Part shown: positions 12,189 to 24,982 of the stretch, piece by piece | Layout: each line of letters starts with the position of its first letter | Position numbering within the stretch: position 1 is the stretch's first letter | NCBI RefSeq assembly: GCF_036884655.1 | Contig: NC_088327.1 | Span: forward strand, 9,457,001 to 9,521,000 | Direction: 5' to 3' | Source: Musa acuminata AAA Group | Taxonomy: Eukaryota > Streptophyta > Magnoliopsida > Zingiberales > Musaceae | Length of the DNA: 64,000 bases | The notes under the pieces: generated by a model | The model's input: the letters and a program-made list of their open reading frames with translations, nothing else | Databases searched by the model: none | What the model was told of the DNA's origin: nothing | Made by a program: the position numbers and the translations under genes

Positions 12189-12300
12189 TGATGCGGTCCA
12201 AGTCGATCTCACTAGCTTTCTTTCCGAGTCTCTGGCTAATGTACAAGTGTTGAAGGATCCTTTAATGCATTCTTTTTGTTTTTTTATTGAGGCTCTTTCG
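12189..12300 (+). other. 3' untranslated region of EOL1
   Basis: This is a short trailer after the TAG at 12186-12188. It ends where the AT-rich terminal inverted repeat of the next element begins. Confidence 0.4.
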
Positions 12301-13124
12301 TAGTTATTTTATTATTTTGATCTTTATATAAAAAATTATATTGATATTCATATTGTTATAAAAATAAAATATTTAGGTTCATTTATCTTAATATTATTGA
12401 TTTTATCAATAAAAATAAAAAATAATTTTAATTTTTTAGTTAATGGTAGTGGATGAGTGGTTATTGTAGACGAAAAGAGTGTTGACGAGAGGTGAGGGTT
12501 TTGTATTTACGTTATGCAATTGTTAAGCAAAAAAAGGGTCATTTGGTATTTGTATTTGTATTGATATCAATGTAGTTGTCGAACGATTTTTTTATTGTTC
12601 TATATCTGTATCATTGTCGATATAATTGTTAAGCGACGAAAGGGTTGCTCGGCATCTGCATCAGTGTCATCGTTCGACACAGTTGTCGAGCGATGAAAGA
12701 ATTGTTTTGTATTTACATCGGTGTCAATATAGTTTTTTGAAGGATGAAAGAGCCATTGATGCATAGCGACGTCACTTTACATTTGTGTTGGCATTAACAT
12801 AGTTGCTAAGCGATGCCGTTCGAGCATCGACATCGACATAAATACAGAGCGGTTTTCATTGTCGCTCTCCTCATCCACAACAATCACCTACAGTGCAGCT
12901 CTCAACAACATCGTCGTCCTCTACCACCAATGCTATCCGCTACCATCGACGTCATCATCCATTACCACTGATTAGGAAGTTAACATTACTTTTTTATTTT
13001 TGTGTTTCTGTTGATAAAATCAATGATATTAAGATAAATAAACTTAAATATTTTATTTTCGTAATTATAAAAAAAATTAATATAATTTTTTAAAGTATAA
13101 AAATTAAAATACAAAAAATAACTA
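12301..13124. mobile_element. MITE-like element with about 120-base terminal inverted repeats
   Basis: The left arm (about 12301-12440) and the reverse complement of the right arm (about 12980-13124) read alike. Shared blocks include TAGTTATTTT at the outer ends, then AAAATTATATT, AAAATAAAATATTTA and TTTATCTTAATAT with GATTTTATCAA. The interior carries no coding frame and is built of degenerate tandem units. No clear target-site duplication is seen. Long, divergent TIRs suggest a Mutator-like non-autonomous element, but the superfamily is not settled. Confidence 0.65.
12510..12840. repeat. degenerate tandem repeat, unit about 50-60 bases
   Basis: Five to six imperfect units share the pattern: a CATCRGTGTCRAYATAG-like end, then TTGTTAAGCGA or TTGTCGAGCGA, then TGAAAGGGTT. 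Units begin near 12520, 12572, 12627, 12681, 12732 and 12800. They lie wholly between the two inverted arms of the 12301-13124 element. Confidence 0.55.
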
Positions 13125-13787
13125 ATTACAGGAGTTATAATTAACTCCATCTAAAGCAGTAATGGTCCCGCGTACGTTCACCAATAGATACATGTGCTGT
13201 AATCACAAGAGTCGGATAAATCAATGAAATTTTGCCCGCCCGAGAGACCAATCCCCTCGCATGGTGTAATCATAAAACTAGTTGCGTAGAGCAAAATTGT
13301 TGCTTTGCATAGCACTACACCAACAAACACTACCGTAACCACTGTTTAGTTTCTCAGCAGGCAACGGTGGTATCTGTATCATCACAAACACAGTGTGACG
13401 ACAATAGACTTCATCGACGCAGCGCCGATGCCCTCTAAAGATTTGGATAATGGCAGATTGCACAAAGGCAATCACAAACTGAACAATTGCATGAGCCAAG
13501 TCCAGACATTGGAGCAATTCAACAAACAAAAAAGAAAAAAAAAATTTAAAATCTACCTTAATGATATATAAATTTTATATGAACAGACGACACAACTTGG
13601 CTTCATCCTGACTGGAAAGAAAGATTAATGCAAAGACATTTACCAGGTATTACCAGATGAATAAAATCCATTGGCTTACGATCTTATAACAATCCCTGTA
13701 AGCACCCGTGTGTGATTATAAGAAGTTTGTCCAAAAGTTTTTCCTTCCTCCTGTCTTCCTCCTTCAATTCCTTCAACCAAGCAGGAA
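13125..13787 (-). other. convergent spacer and 3' untranslated region of CACTIN
   Basis: This is the tail-to-tail region between EOL1 and CACTIN. The part near 13788 is the likely CACTIN trailer (minus strand). Short frames on the minus strand at about 13280-13530 have no recognisable family, and I see no gene here. Confidence 0.45.
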
Positions 13788-16700
13788 TTATCTCCTGTAG
13801 CGGTACCGCTTGAAGTTGAAATAGAGATGCAGAATGCCACGCTCAAATGTACATTTAAAGCCCTTCTTGTGAGAATACTCCCATTCCTTGTTGACAATGC
13901 GGAAGGCCTGTTAAATGTGTCAGAAAGCAATCAGGTAAAATAAGGAATTGTTGAAATGATAAAAATCCAGAAATGAACATGATGCTAGCAGCTTGAGAAA
14001 AATGACACTCACAATATCCTCGTAGGGAGGTCCCGCATGAAATCTTATGAGACATGTCTCACCATTGCTATCGTCCTTTTCAATAGTGTACACAGGTGCT
14101 TTCGTCTTGTCAACAAGATCAGGATAAAAGATATTGAACTTGTATCCCTGTACAATCTTCGGTGGAGGGTTATCATGATCATAATGGGTCTGGTTATATT
14201 TATTCCACTCGTATCCGGTATGAACCCGATTGAAGTACTTGGGTTTTCTTGGCCGATATTTGTCATGCCACCAGTACACCTGGAAGGAAAAAGATGTCAA
14301 AAAGTCAGTCTCACGTAAGCAGATAAAAAAGGGGCATATCTTTTGCAAAAGGCAGTGCATGCACCACTTCAGCACCATCAACATGCAATATTCTGAACCT
14401 TTCTAAATAAGAGTGAGCTTGAACCTGTGAATCCAGGGTCACTTCAGCACCAGCACCAAAAACTGCATCACCTTCTTCCATAGCTCCCATGGCTTTCATG
14501 GCTTTGAGTTCCATGCTATCTTCAGGTGTATTTGTCTTTGCAGTTATTGCTTCCTGAATCCTTCTTTGCTGCTCTATTACTACAGCCTCACGTTTCCGCT
14601 CCTGCAAGAAATACGTTTCCCATTCTTAACCATAATCAATAACCTTTTGACATCAGAAAGTAATCCAATAAGAGAATGCTAAGTGAGAAAGTTCATTGAA
14701 ATAAATCAAATTTTGGGTAGCAGTGTACCACTGATCACACCATCAGTTGGGCAATCTTACTGATCCTTTTTGTCAAATCTGCCTAAACCATCAAATAACT
14801 GAACTGACAAAAATCAAAACTTGGAGGGAGTTAGGGTCAAGACTCACCAATCAGAATCAAAATTTGACAGATAATGGTCGACGGTGGCCAAACACAGCAT
14901 TTGTTTTGCATGAAAATGAATCTCATGCCCCAAGCAACATACAATCTATCAGGACTGCACTAACCTTGGGTCTCTCATTTGAATTGCAAACCTTGTGATT
15001 CAGACTGGATAACTGACTTCACTGGTCGAATGGTATAAAGTACAGGGAATTATCAGGCATATTTCATATAACCTCTATAGTCCTTGTACTTCTTTTCCTG
15101 ACAGTAATATGCTATATTTTTCCCAAATTCTGAGACAGCTATGTACAAGTCATTATCTCTTCTGTATTAGCCATCCAAATTACTAAAAATGGATACATAA
15201 GTCATTGTTTTTTCCTGATTAATTATCTCATCGATATCTAATTAGCCTATATGAGATATCAACATGGTATGCAATTTTGAATGGTACCGCCTGGTATGAG
15301 CAGTACATACCGATCCGACGGTATACCGGTACGCGGACCGCTAATGTGCTACAGTATTACAGTGCTAACTGTAGCAGTGCTACAGTCCTACAGTAGAGAG
15401 AGAAATATTTTAAATTAGGTGTACCGCTCGGTACGCCCTGGTGTACTGCTCAATATGCCTTAGTGTACCGCTCGGTATATGGTACCGTACCGTACCGAGC
15501 CAACTTTGAAACACCGGTATGGCACGGTATTGCATACCTTGGATATCAAGAATAAAAATGAGCCATTGAGGTGAATTCTAGGCTTGATCCATCAATGACA
15601 TGTTCCTCAGCATAATTTCAAGTAAAGATAAAACTGTAGAAGCTACAAGGAAGTATCATTACCAGCTCTGCCCTATCTTCTTCAGGATCAATTGCTTCAT
15701 CATCTTCATCGCCTTGCAAGAGTTGAGGTGAAAAGGAGCCTAGTTCTTCTTCAGGTTCACAGCTTGGCTCCTCAATTATGGGTTCAGGAGAATAAGGCTT
15801 GGAATCTAATTATAAAATTACAACATAAGCAAAAAGATTTATCTTTTAAAAAGAGATTCTAAGAAAGATTAAATTCAGAAGAAAATTATACCCTCTGTAT
15901 CATGCATTACATCCTCCACCTCAGGCCTTATATCTTCATGTGCTTCTAAGTGGTGTTCATCGTCTGCAACTTGCTCCAAACGTTGCAGATACTTTCTTAA
16001 AAGTGAAGTATGGATTTCTCTCAAGCAAGCCTGCATTGTTAGACCTTCATTCAGCTAACATAACAAGAAATTCAGAGCTATACTGATGAAGAAAAAGCTA
16101 AAATACACAACAAATGTTGCAATATACACAACACCCTAAAATTTTAGTGTTAAATATATATGTAGATCATAGACAAGTTCACACAGAATATATGAGAAGT
16201 AGGTCATTTTTCCAAAGTAAGCATTGTTAATGATCAAAAAAATAAGTGCAACACGTGCCAATGTAAGTAGGCACATGCCAAATAAAAGGAAATGGAGGTG
16301 TGTGATGGCATGTCCTGTGTGACCATCTGTACTGGTGAATGAAACAAATCACCACCATTCCCTTCCCAAATGCACCTTTGCACATGAATTGCATGTGCCC
16401 CCATGAAGGGACACATGGTATGATGATATGGAAGGGCTGGGCACAAGGTGGCATGTGATATTTAAATCTTAGTTCATTGACATGGAAATCTATCATAACC
16501 ATGTTCCTATCATATTTTATCACTGGCGTCCTTATCTTGAGATGTTTCATTTGTTTGTTTTCCTCTTGAAACACTACACCTTTTGAAACCAATGTTTAGC
16601 CTAAGTAGCTCTTGCTTAGAAGAACAAGGACAAAAAGCCGTTCGGGAATTTTACAATCCCGTCAAGTTCAGAGGAAAGGATAGAATTCAGAGGCCTCAAA

Positions 16701-19700
16701 ATGCAAAATTTTAAAAATATATAGAAGAAAAGACTTCTCAAACTCAAATCTTTTTTTTTTTTTTCAAACTTGAAGGCAAAACAGATATAGTCAGCAAGAG
16801 TACAATTTCTATTCTAGTGCCTACAAAAGGCACAACAACCTGCAAGTAGGGGAAATTTAAAGTTTAAAAAATATGACACAAACATAGCAATTAACAGAAA
16901 GGACTTTGATGACCAATTGAGATGATAAGCAACACTCTAGTCTAAAGTCATGATTAATATCAATAATTATCAATCTAAAACAAAAGCCTATGGAAAATTA
17001 GAAGCAAAAAAGGCTAGTTTCAGTGAACTGGCTGTATACCTTTGCTTTATATATTTGGAGGCGTTTTAATATAGCTTCCCAATACTCAACAACCTTGGCA
17101 GTGCCTGAGCGCATTTGTGACTCAATTTGTTGTTGCATTGCCTCCAAATCCCTGAACTTCTTCCCTTCTAAGAGATTCTTCACATCTGCCTCAATGCTGG
17201 AGTGCAAACCCCTTTCTTCTGCAAGAACCTCAGGAGGTGGTTCCTCACCACGTACTCTAGCTCGATCTAGTGCATCTCTTTTCCGAGCTTCAGCAAGTTC
17301 CCAGTTACAAATTACCATCAATGCCTGTTCCATAAAAGCATGCCACTTATTAGGTTTCAAATAATAAAATAAAAATATTAAACACAGAATGAACTGTTCA
17401 AAAGGGATAAAAACAATACGAAAGGCCATTAGCCCACCAAAGTTGCCATATTGGTGTTGACATTACCAATTATATGCATATACATTATGGAATAAAAGTA
17501 TAAAACATTTGCATTTTCCTTTCAACGATTTGATGAATTAAAATCCCCCATATTTTCAGGTTTTCTTGATTCAATGATCTGCTCCCATGATCGGAAGCCT
17601 AAATATCAATCACATATTTTCCATTTTTCTTCAACTTGATGTTTCTTGACCCTTTATTCACCCAAATTCAATTCAATCATGCATCCAATTCTATGACACT
17701 CTAAATTATAAATTAGGTGTGCTGGTGGCTGCACATAGATATGTGATCGCTTTTGCAGAAAAAGAATACACAACGAGTTTCTTCTCCAATCTGATTGGGC
17801 GCATAGGATGTTTTATGAGCTATTACTAAATCTGTTCCTACTTTGAAAAAGAATTACCTAATTACAAACAAAGACACCTTCAAGCAAATGGAAGATAGAG
17901 AAGGGGGAGAGAACAAGAGAGTAGGTCACAGAACTCATACTGTAGGCAAAAAAATTATTTAAAAGAAGCAAAGACTTTACCTCCCAATATTCAATATGCA
18001 TTGGAGTTGCTCTATCCAAATCCAGATGCATCTTAATGTCATCACGAAGCTCTTCCATCTCCTTCACAGTAAGCCCCTACATTTTCAACAAATTGATTAT
18101 GTTGACCATACAAGGAATTATCAACCTGAAGTTACCGAAAAATGACCTTCTCCAAGGTTCCAACATTAGAAATATTAATTTCCAGTGTCTGTAATATTGG
18201 CTGGTGATGGCCAATTGACAACTGACAACAGATTAAACCTAAGTTAAATGAACTAAATTTGTCTTTAAGAGATAATGATTCATAATGAAGTTGTTGGTAC
18301 CTAACTTGTGCTGCAAAATTTGGAAACGTTGACCAAGGAATGAGCATCGAGACATGCCATGGCGATCAAAATTCTCAAAGCAATTGAGCGTGTATTATAT
18401 CCATTGCAACCCCATGAGGTTCTCATCAATAACAAGAAGCAAAAAATTAACTTCAAGGGGGCGTGATACATACTAACTTTATTTCGATCAATATAAACCT
18501 TAGCATTACTATATTTTCTCTCTTGAATTCAGGAATAAACTTTAAAATGCCAAAGATTAACAGACAGCGTGTTCTTTTAAAAAGGTTCAAAGAGGTAAAT
18601 CTACCTTGAATACCATGTAAGGTTCATTTAGTTCAATGTCAAACTCTTCTGAACCACTGAGATTTTTGGTGAGTACATCTATGGGCCTTGAACGTCCTTC
18701 ACGCAATCTAATCCCAGATCTGACTTTGCTTTGGTCAAAATGGAACTGTTCAAAAAAGTGAACCAAATTACTGGAAGATAAAAGCATTGCATGAAAGTAT
18801 ACATCAGGAGTAGTAAAAATGTGGTGATGTAGAAAGACATAAACACCTCTTCTTCTTTCTTCTCCCAATCTTGAAACTCAGCACGGGCTCGCTCTCTAGC
18901 TAGCATTGCCTGCAACATTTTACAAAAGACAGGAATGAGCAGCCTCAACAAAACAATCCTTAGTCAGTTTTTCTTTTCAAGAAAAAGAATCCACGCATAC
19001 GTGGAAATGTGTGTTATATTTAGAAAATCAGAATTCATAACCAACCATTTCTTCCTCATGTTGTGCCTTTTCAATTGCCCTTTCCTCTCTTCTTTTCTTA
19101 ACTTTCTCAATCTCTGCCTGCATCATCATGCAAATATTGTTATAATGGTACAAACCTATGCACAAAATATGCAACCAAAAGTACTTGTCCAAGATTAAAA
19201 ATCAACTAAGAAGCAAATAAAAGCTTTTCAAGCATGCATAAAAACTACAGTATACAATATACCCAAGCCTGTAGTAGGCAAAAAGAAAAAACATAATAAC
19301 ATATACTGTTAATTTTTTCATGAGAATTTTTCAAACAATATTCAAAGTGGAACATCCAAGTGAGTAGGCATATCATTAATAGGATACAAAATGATCTTTC
19401 TTTCTATGTCAGATAGTCATATCTTTATAGATGTAATAATATGAAATATTATCTTGCTTAAATGGAAGTTCTGATGAGGAAGGTAAAGAAAGAAGAAATC
19501 TACGTATCTATCTCCAGAACGTTTCTGGTGCCACAGGAGAGTTATATGCTGAACACCTAGATAACAGAGGCCAGAACAGAACAACAATGAAAATTACTGA
19601 CCAGGTTAAACTCATTGTCAGGTCTAAAGGGCCAATGGCATATGGGAGGTGGAAGGGAGTTAGAGATCAAATCAGTCGAGTTACAATCATGTCAAACTCA

Positions 19701-22700
19701 TTCTTGGGTCTCCAAAGCCAATGACAAATGGGAGGTGAAAGGTCGCTAGAGATCAACAAGGTCAAGCTCAAGAGGAAGATTGTGTTTTGTTCTGATATTT
19801 TACAACCAAAGGAAGTATATTCAGAGACCAACCAAAATATGCAAAATCAAATACTCAAAATCTGTTTCAACACAAACAAAGACTGAAACTGTAAATTGAA
19901 TGAAGTTATACATAGATAATTAAATCAGATCATGATGTACCATATATATAATCCAACTAAAATCATAGCTGCACTTGCATATAGCAGTCAACTTATGTTT
20001 CCATTTAAATTAATGACTGAAGTGGTAAATCTTGTACATATTGCAAATATTGTAATAAACTATGGAATTGGCCTATCATGTTATACACTTATAACTACTT
20101 AACCCGAATTGAATGTTATGCAATCTACTTTGACTGATTCAAGCAAAACTGAAATAAAATATGAATGATTATGCAGTTGTAGTACATGATAATTTCATAC
20201 CATCCTTTCTCTTTGCCTCTTCTTTTCAGCCTTTACAGATATATCCAAAGGTACACCTTGAGTGATATCATGTTCTATCTTTTTCCTCCATACAAACCTG
20301 CCAATATGATAATGAACAAAGTAATAAGTATGAAAAAAAGGAGATATGATAGCATGCTTATGAAGAAAAGCTCCTTTCTTTCACATCCAAAGAGGCCTTC
20401 TAAAAGAATAAACCTCACTTGTTAATACTAGAACAAAGTAGAAGAGATTACGACCTACCAAGGGACCAGACTATATCTTTCTTAGAAATAAAGAACTGAG
20501 AAACACAAATCCAAGAAATATGATTATACTCAAATATCCAAAAGGGTGATTATCTCAATTACCAATGCATACACCAAGCCTATATCAAATTTGATGAATG
20601 CACAAGCAACTGCTAATATAATTAAGACATGTCAATAGTCATGATAAACCTACTTCTGTTACCTTTTTATTTTTACATGCTTCTTTCTATTCATAGAATC
20701 TTTTTCAACATGAAAATGCTGATGTGATAAACCTTCCATATGAGGGTTCAGAACATCAAAAGCCCTCCTCCGCAACCCTCTTCTAATCCCATGCCACCAC
20801 CAACCAATCACAACTGTTACTATTCAAAAAAATTAAAGTGTAATTTTTTGTTTTCCTAAGTCTCCTCAATTTTTCTGATTACAATCCTCTTATAATCCCT
20901 TTTGTGTGCTCTTTTTTGACGTATTCAATGTAAAACCTCCCCCCCAACACAAATAGAAAAATGCCTCTTTATTTTGTTTTCTTAGTACATAAATTATTGT
21001 CCTAATGTTGCTCTTCATCTTTTTATTTTCCTCAGTCCTCTGTCTTTTCGCATCTCCAATTACAAACCTCTCCCAGAAGTGTTATAAACTTCTTCTCATA
21101 GTCCTTTAAGGTTTCGTCCTATTATTTGTCAGTGATCATCGTGTTTATTGTGTGGAATGTTTGACAACTTTGGTTTCACATGTTGCCAACGTCAATTTGC
21201 CCCTTCCGATTTTCAGATTGTCACATCCTATTGGTGAATCAAGTAATGCAGCTAAGAATATCACAAGCTGATTATTAGAATTGAATAGACAATTATAAAA
21301 ATAAGTAGAAGTCAGAATAAGAAACTCCAAAAGAATGTTCTATATATCCCAGTCAATTCAGTTACTTTGCAAGAATAGACTAGCTCAAACGGGACCCAAG
21401 AAGGAAATGATTTGGTTTTTAATATTGGGTCAAGTGAAAAGTGTATTTGGAATAACCGAATGAAGTGAATGGAAGTAGAAACCTGTCATTGTAGTTAGTC
21501 TTAGTTGGCTTTAGACTGTGATCTTACAGTCTTACCCACATAAAGATTTAAACCTAGTAGTGACTCTTACTCAAATAGGATGTAGAAACAACAGTTAAGT
21601 GGCACACATGAAGATTATGACACATTACCTCTGATGGACTAATAATTGATTTAGTTCATTTTTCGCTATGTTTACCTCTACTTGGTCAAATTGTTAGCTA
21701 GAATAAAATAATAACCTCTCTTACCATAATTTAGGTATTTATTTCTAAATGGGACAGCCAATAGTCACCAAATAACCCGCCCTAGTATTCATGTGCAATT
21801 TAGAGCTTGACAATCTCAACAAATATAGTACACAATGAGCACAGACAACTTGATGTTTCTTTCGTAACTTTACCAGACATGGCATTTTATATGCTTAGAA
21901 ATCAGATCAGAGTAATATATTTCCTACCAACATAATTGTAAATTTCAGGTACAATTTGCATCATCCAAAATTTCTTCTGTTTCCATTTACTCTGATGGCT
22001 GAACCAGGATCAGTCCCATAACAAGGCCACACAATCAACTGTATCCTTCCCAGATCAGGCACCATACTTACTGTACCCCAGATAGCACGAAGTTTCAATC
22101 TGTCAAAGAATTCTATGCTGATGTGTGGGAGAAGTGATGTAATTCACTTTCAACTAACAATCATCTTTTAGAAAAAGGAACCGGAACCAAAAATAGTCCA
22201 GTTATGTGACTATCATCTTAGCAAATGAAGCTATACAATTCCTATGCTCAATTTCTATGCAAGGATTACTAAACCCTAAACAGCACACTGACTAAAAACG
22301 AAGAGCTCCTATCAATCAGATATAATTAATTATTAATTTCTTAAGTAAAAAAAGAGAGAGAAGTTACTTCTCGGTCAGGTTCGAGTCCCCAAATGGATTT
22401 GAATCATTGGAGTAGCCAGATACTGCATTTGCTTTGAGCTTCTTCGCAACCTTCAGAGCCTAATGAAAACAATATTTTAAGGGATTTGAGAACTCCAACA
22501 AACCCTAGAAAGAAGTCCCAAAGCAAATAAAGCGTGGAGGAGAGAAAAGGACGGCACCTTCTTCTGGGCTTTCTTGGCCATGTACTCCAATACCTCCTCA
22601 TCGGTGATATCCCTCGACGACCTCTTCTTCCGTCTCCCCCGCCGGTCCTCCGATCCGGAGTCGAAGTAATCGCTGCCATCATCGTCGGAGCTCCGACGGC

Positions 22701-22893
22701 CACTGCTCCTCTTCTTCCGCCCCCTTCGGCTGCTGTCGCCGTCGCTGCTCCGGCGTCCGCTCCTCCGATGGGAAGAGGTCCGCCGCCTCCTCTGAGGCGA
22801 ATCGGACGCCGTTTCAGACTTATCGTCGTCAACCGACGATGGCGATCTCCCTCGCCGCCTCTCTCTCTTTCCATCGCCCTCGCCTTTGGCCAT
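13788..22893 (-). CDS. CTN: splicing factor CACTIN
   Basis: The minus-strand exons are 22893-22558, 22459-22368, 20297-20201, 19117-19046, 18909-18847, 18745-18605, 18076-17981, 17324-17040, 16030-15892, 15805-15663, 14601-14425, 14279-14013 and 13907-13788. They give 675 residues, close to the Arabidopsis protein as I recall it. Cactin is an essential nuclear protein that binds the spliceosome; in Arabidopsis its loss arrests embryos. Residues 1-105 are Arg/Ser/Asp-rich (RS-like). The middle (about 180-395) is the charged helical cactin-mid domain (EAEIEKVKKRREER-type, then IDVLTKNL). The last 125 residues are the highly conserved C-terminal domain (YWWHDKYRPRKPKYFNRVHTG, then FKRYRYRR at the end). 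An acidic linker lies at about 395-490. The start at 22893 begins MAKGEGDGKRERR. The gene is divergent from the TFIIA gene. Its largest intron (20298-22367) has no exon or clear element. Confidence 0.95.
15263..15541. mobile_element. hAT-like MITE in a CACTIN intron
   Basis: This is a 279-base element between perfect 8-base target duplications GATATCAA (15255-15262 and 15542-15549). The ends are CATGGTATGCAAT and, reverse-complemented, CAAGGTATGCAAT, so the TIRs differ at one base in 13. The interior is full of GGTACC/GGTATACC palindromes. An 8-base duplication with CA-GG termini is the hAT signature. There is no coding capacity. It lies in the intron between CACTIN exons 10 and 11. Confidence 0.8.
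19605..19775. repeat. 86-base imperfect tandem duplication in a CACTIN intron
   Basis: The copy starting at 19605 (GTTAAACTCATT) and the copy starting at 19691 (GTCAAACTCATT) continue alike through AGGTCT or GGGTCT, GCCAATG, ATGGGAGGTG and AGAGATCAA. They are clearly diverged. Confidence 0.55.
20298..22367 (-). other. large CACTIN intron, no recognised content
   Basis: This is a 2.07 kb AT-rich intron between coding exons 2 and 3. I see no coding frame with family resemblance, no clear inverted-repeat element and no RNA gene. Confidence 0.5.
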
Positions 22894-23340
22894 CGAATCG
22901 AAACCTCCTAATCCGCAGGTATGGAAGCACCGCCTTAATGACTTGGCCGAGTCCGGACTCGCTATTATTACAGAACGTCCATCCCGACGCGTGATCTGCC
23001 ACTCGTTTCACTTTAAGAGATGTGTGCTGACATGATTGACGTCGTTAAGATTCGCATCAAGATCACTGACTGTAACGGACCGAGTTAATCTGCGGCCCAA
23101 AGGCTACTGAGTTGGCCCGTTCTTGTTGAGGAAATCGCCCGAGCCCGTAGCACCAAACTCGGGGTCTAACTCAAGGCTCGGACGATCAGGATCCATTAAA
23201 TCAACAGCACGGGACGGTAGAGATATGATTCGCATAAAAGCACGCGGACAACATAGTAATGAAGTGCTTCCTCGAGGCTTTCTTCCTCTATATATATGTC
23301 TTTCACCCGATGGCATCGCCTATATAACCCTCGAGTCGAA
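22894..23340. promoter_or_regulatory. shared divergent promoter of CACTIN and TFIIA small subunit
   Basis: The two genes are head to head. The CACTIN start codon is at 22893 and TATA-like boxes for the TFIIA gene lie at 23289-23297 (TATATATAT) and 23321-23327 (TATATAA). The CACTIN side shows no TATA box. The segment is relatively GC-rich with several CG dinucleotides. Confidence 0.5.
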
Positions 23341-23344
23341 GTCC

Positions 23345-23589
23345 TCCATTGCAGACGGACATCTGCCTCTTTCCCTCGTAGTCGCTCTCTTGCCTCGAGC
23401 GCACCAGCGGAGCTCTCTTTACCGTCGCTGAAGCCCCTGGGAGTCTGCTCTCGTCAGCGGCGGGCGGTGGATGAGATTAGGGTTCCGGCCGACGAGTTTT
23501 AGCCTAAAATCTCGCGATCAGAGGTCATTTCCTTCCGCTAACGCTCCCTATTATACTGTCGTACGGGCGGGAATTAAAAGCCCCTTGTC
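23345..23589 (+). other. probable 5' leader exon of the TFIIA small-subunit gene
   Basis: It starts about 25 bases after the TATATAA box at 23321 and runs to a GTAAGC donor at 23590. The coding start at 24983 lies 3 bases after an AAATAG acceptor (24979), so a leader intron of about 1.4 kb is inferred. Other donors (for example GTCATT at about 23525) cannot be excluded. Confidence 0.4.
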
Positions 23590-24291
23590 GTAAGCCTTCT
23601 TTATTTACTTTGTCTTGGATTTTGGTTTTGGCGTCAGTTGGATTTGAATGACCGGGAAGGAGCAAACTTTCCTTTGCTTTGATTTGATGGTTTGTGGAAT
23701 GATATAGGCGTTGTCGCGGTTGATATATGGAAACTTAGATGGTTTATCTGCTTGGATGTCAGGTTAAGGATTCTTTTTATACATGATAGAGTTAACTTTC
23801 AAATTTCTCCTTTTTTTTTTTGTTGTTGCTTAATTTCTTGATAATTACAACAGCCAAGGAAAGATATTTGATGAAGATTATTTCTGTTGGGAAACGGGAA
23901 GAGAAGTTATTTCTTAGGGCTTTGAACACAAAGTGTTCAAGAGTAAAACGGTGTCTTTGCTTCATGTTGGTCTTTGATGCTAAATCCTAGCGCTTGATAG
24001 ACTCTTGAAGAAAAGAGGTCCATTTTGTATCTTAGAAAGGGGTCCATGTTTTGTTTTCACTATATGATGCTCCTCTTCTTTGAATCAAGTGCAAAACTCA
24101 AAGCTCGCGCAGGAAGGGGCATCTTTTATATTATTGAAAAGTGGGGTTCTCCTTGGTCACTTTTAATAACTGGGTGTTTTCTTGTTAAATCACCCTTTGA
24201 AATAAGTGATAGTTGCATAAATGACCGAGGCACCACATTTTACATATGTTGTTGCCATCAATGTTCTTTTTTTTTTTTTCGACGCCATAGG

Positions 24292-24757
24292 CTTTGCTAT
24301 TGGAATATGCCACAGTTATGTTGAGGTTCTATTTAAGAAAGATTCTTGTGCATTGACATTGTTTACTAATTGTGTTGTTGTATGACATGTATTCTTGGGA
24401 TGATCTTTATGTTTGTCCTTTATAGCATAGGAAAGTGGAATGTACACTATCCCTCAACATACTTTGATCACCATTCCTTTTTGCTTTGGTACTAATTCCA
24501 CGTCATTACTATAAAAACATCCTTTGCTATTGGAATATGCAACAGTTGTGTTGAGGTTCTATTTAAGATAGATTCTTGTGCATTGACATTGTTTACTATC
24601 TGTGTTGCCGTATGACTTATTTTCTTGGGATGGTCTTTATGCTTGCTCTTTATAGCATAGGAAAGTGCAATGTACACTATCCCTTGGCATACTTTGATCA
24701 CCATTCCTTTTTTCCTTTGGTACTAATTCCACATCATTACTATAAAAACATCCTTTG
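24292..24757. repeat. tandem duplication, period 230 bases
   Basis: Two adjacent copies both begin CTTTGCTATTGGAATATGC, the first at 24292 and the second at 24522. They continue alike through GTTGAGGTTCTATTTAAG, TTGTGCATTGACATTG and TATAGCATAGGAAAGTG to CATTACTATAAAAACATC. There are only scattered differences. The repeat lies in the leader intron of the TFIIA gene. Confidence 0.9.
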
Positions 24758-24982
24758 GGTGTCCAGATTCTGCGGTTCTTAATATAATTCTTCATGATAT
24801 TGACCTTCTGGTAGAGGCCAATTTCTGAATATGTAAAAGGAGTTGTGCTCTATCTTCACATTGTAATGTACAGGAAACAAAACAACCTTCCCTTCCTTCC
24901 TTGTTTTTCTTTTTCTTATTTTGTAGCCCTGAGTTTTTTGTTTTTTAAGTAATCTTTGATCATTGGCATGCTAAAATAGGCC

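Noticed and set aside
16227..16592. 121-codon minus-strand frame inside a CACTIN intron
   Set aside because: It lies between well-supported exons, has no family resemblance, and has low-complexity His/Cys-rich wording typical of a chance frame.
22376..22392. tRNA-like GGTTCGAGTCCCC motif
   Set aside because: It lies inside CACTIN coding exon 2 and is not part of a cloverleaf.
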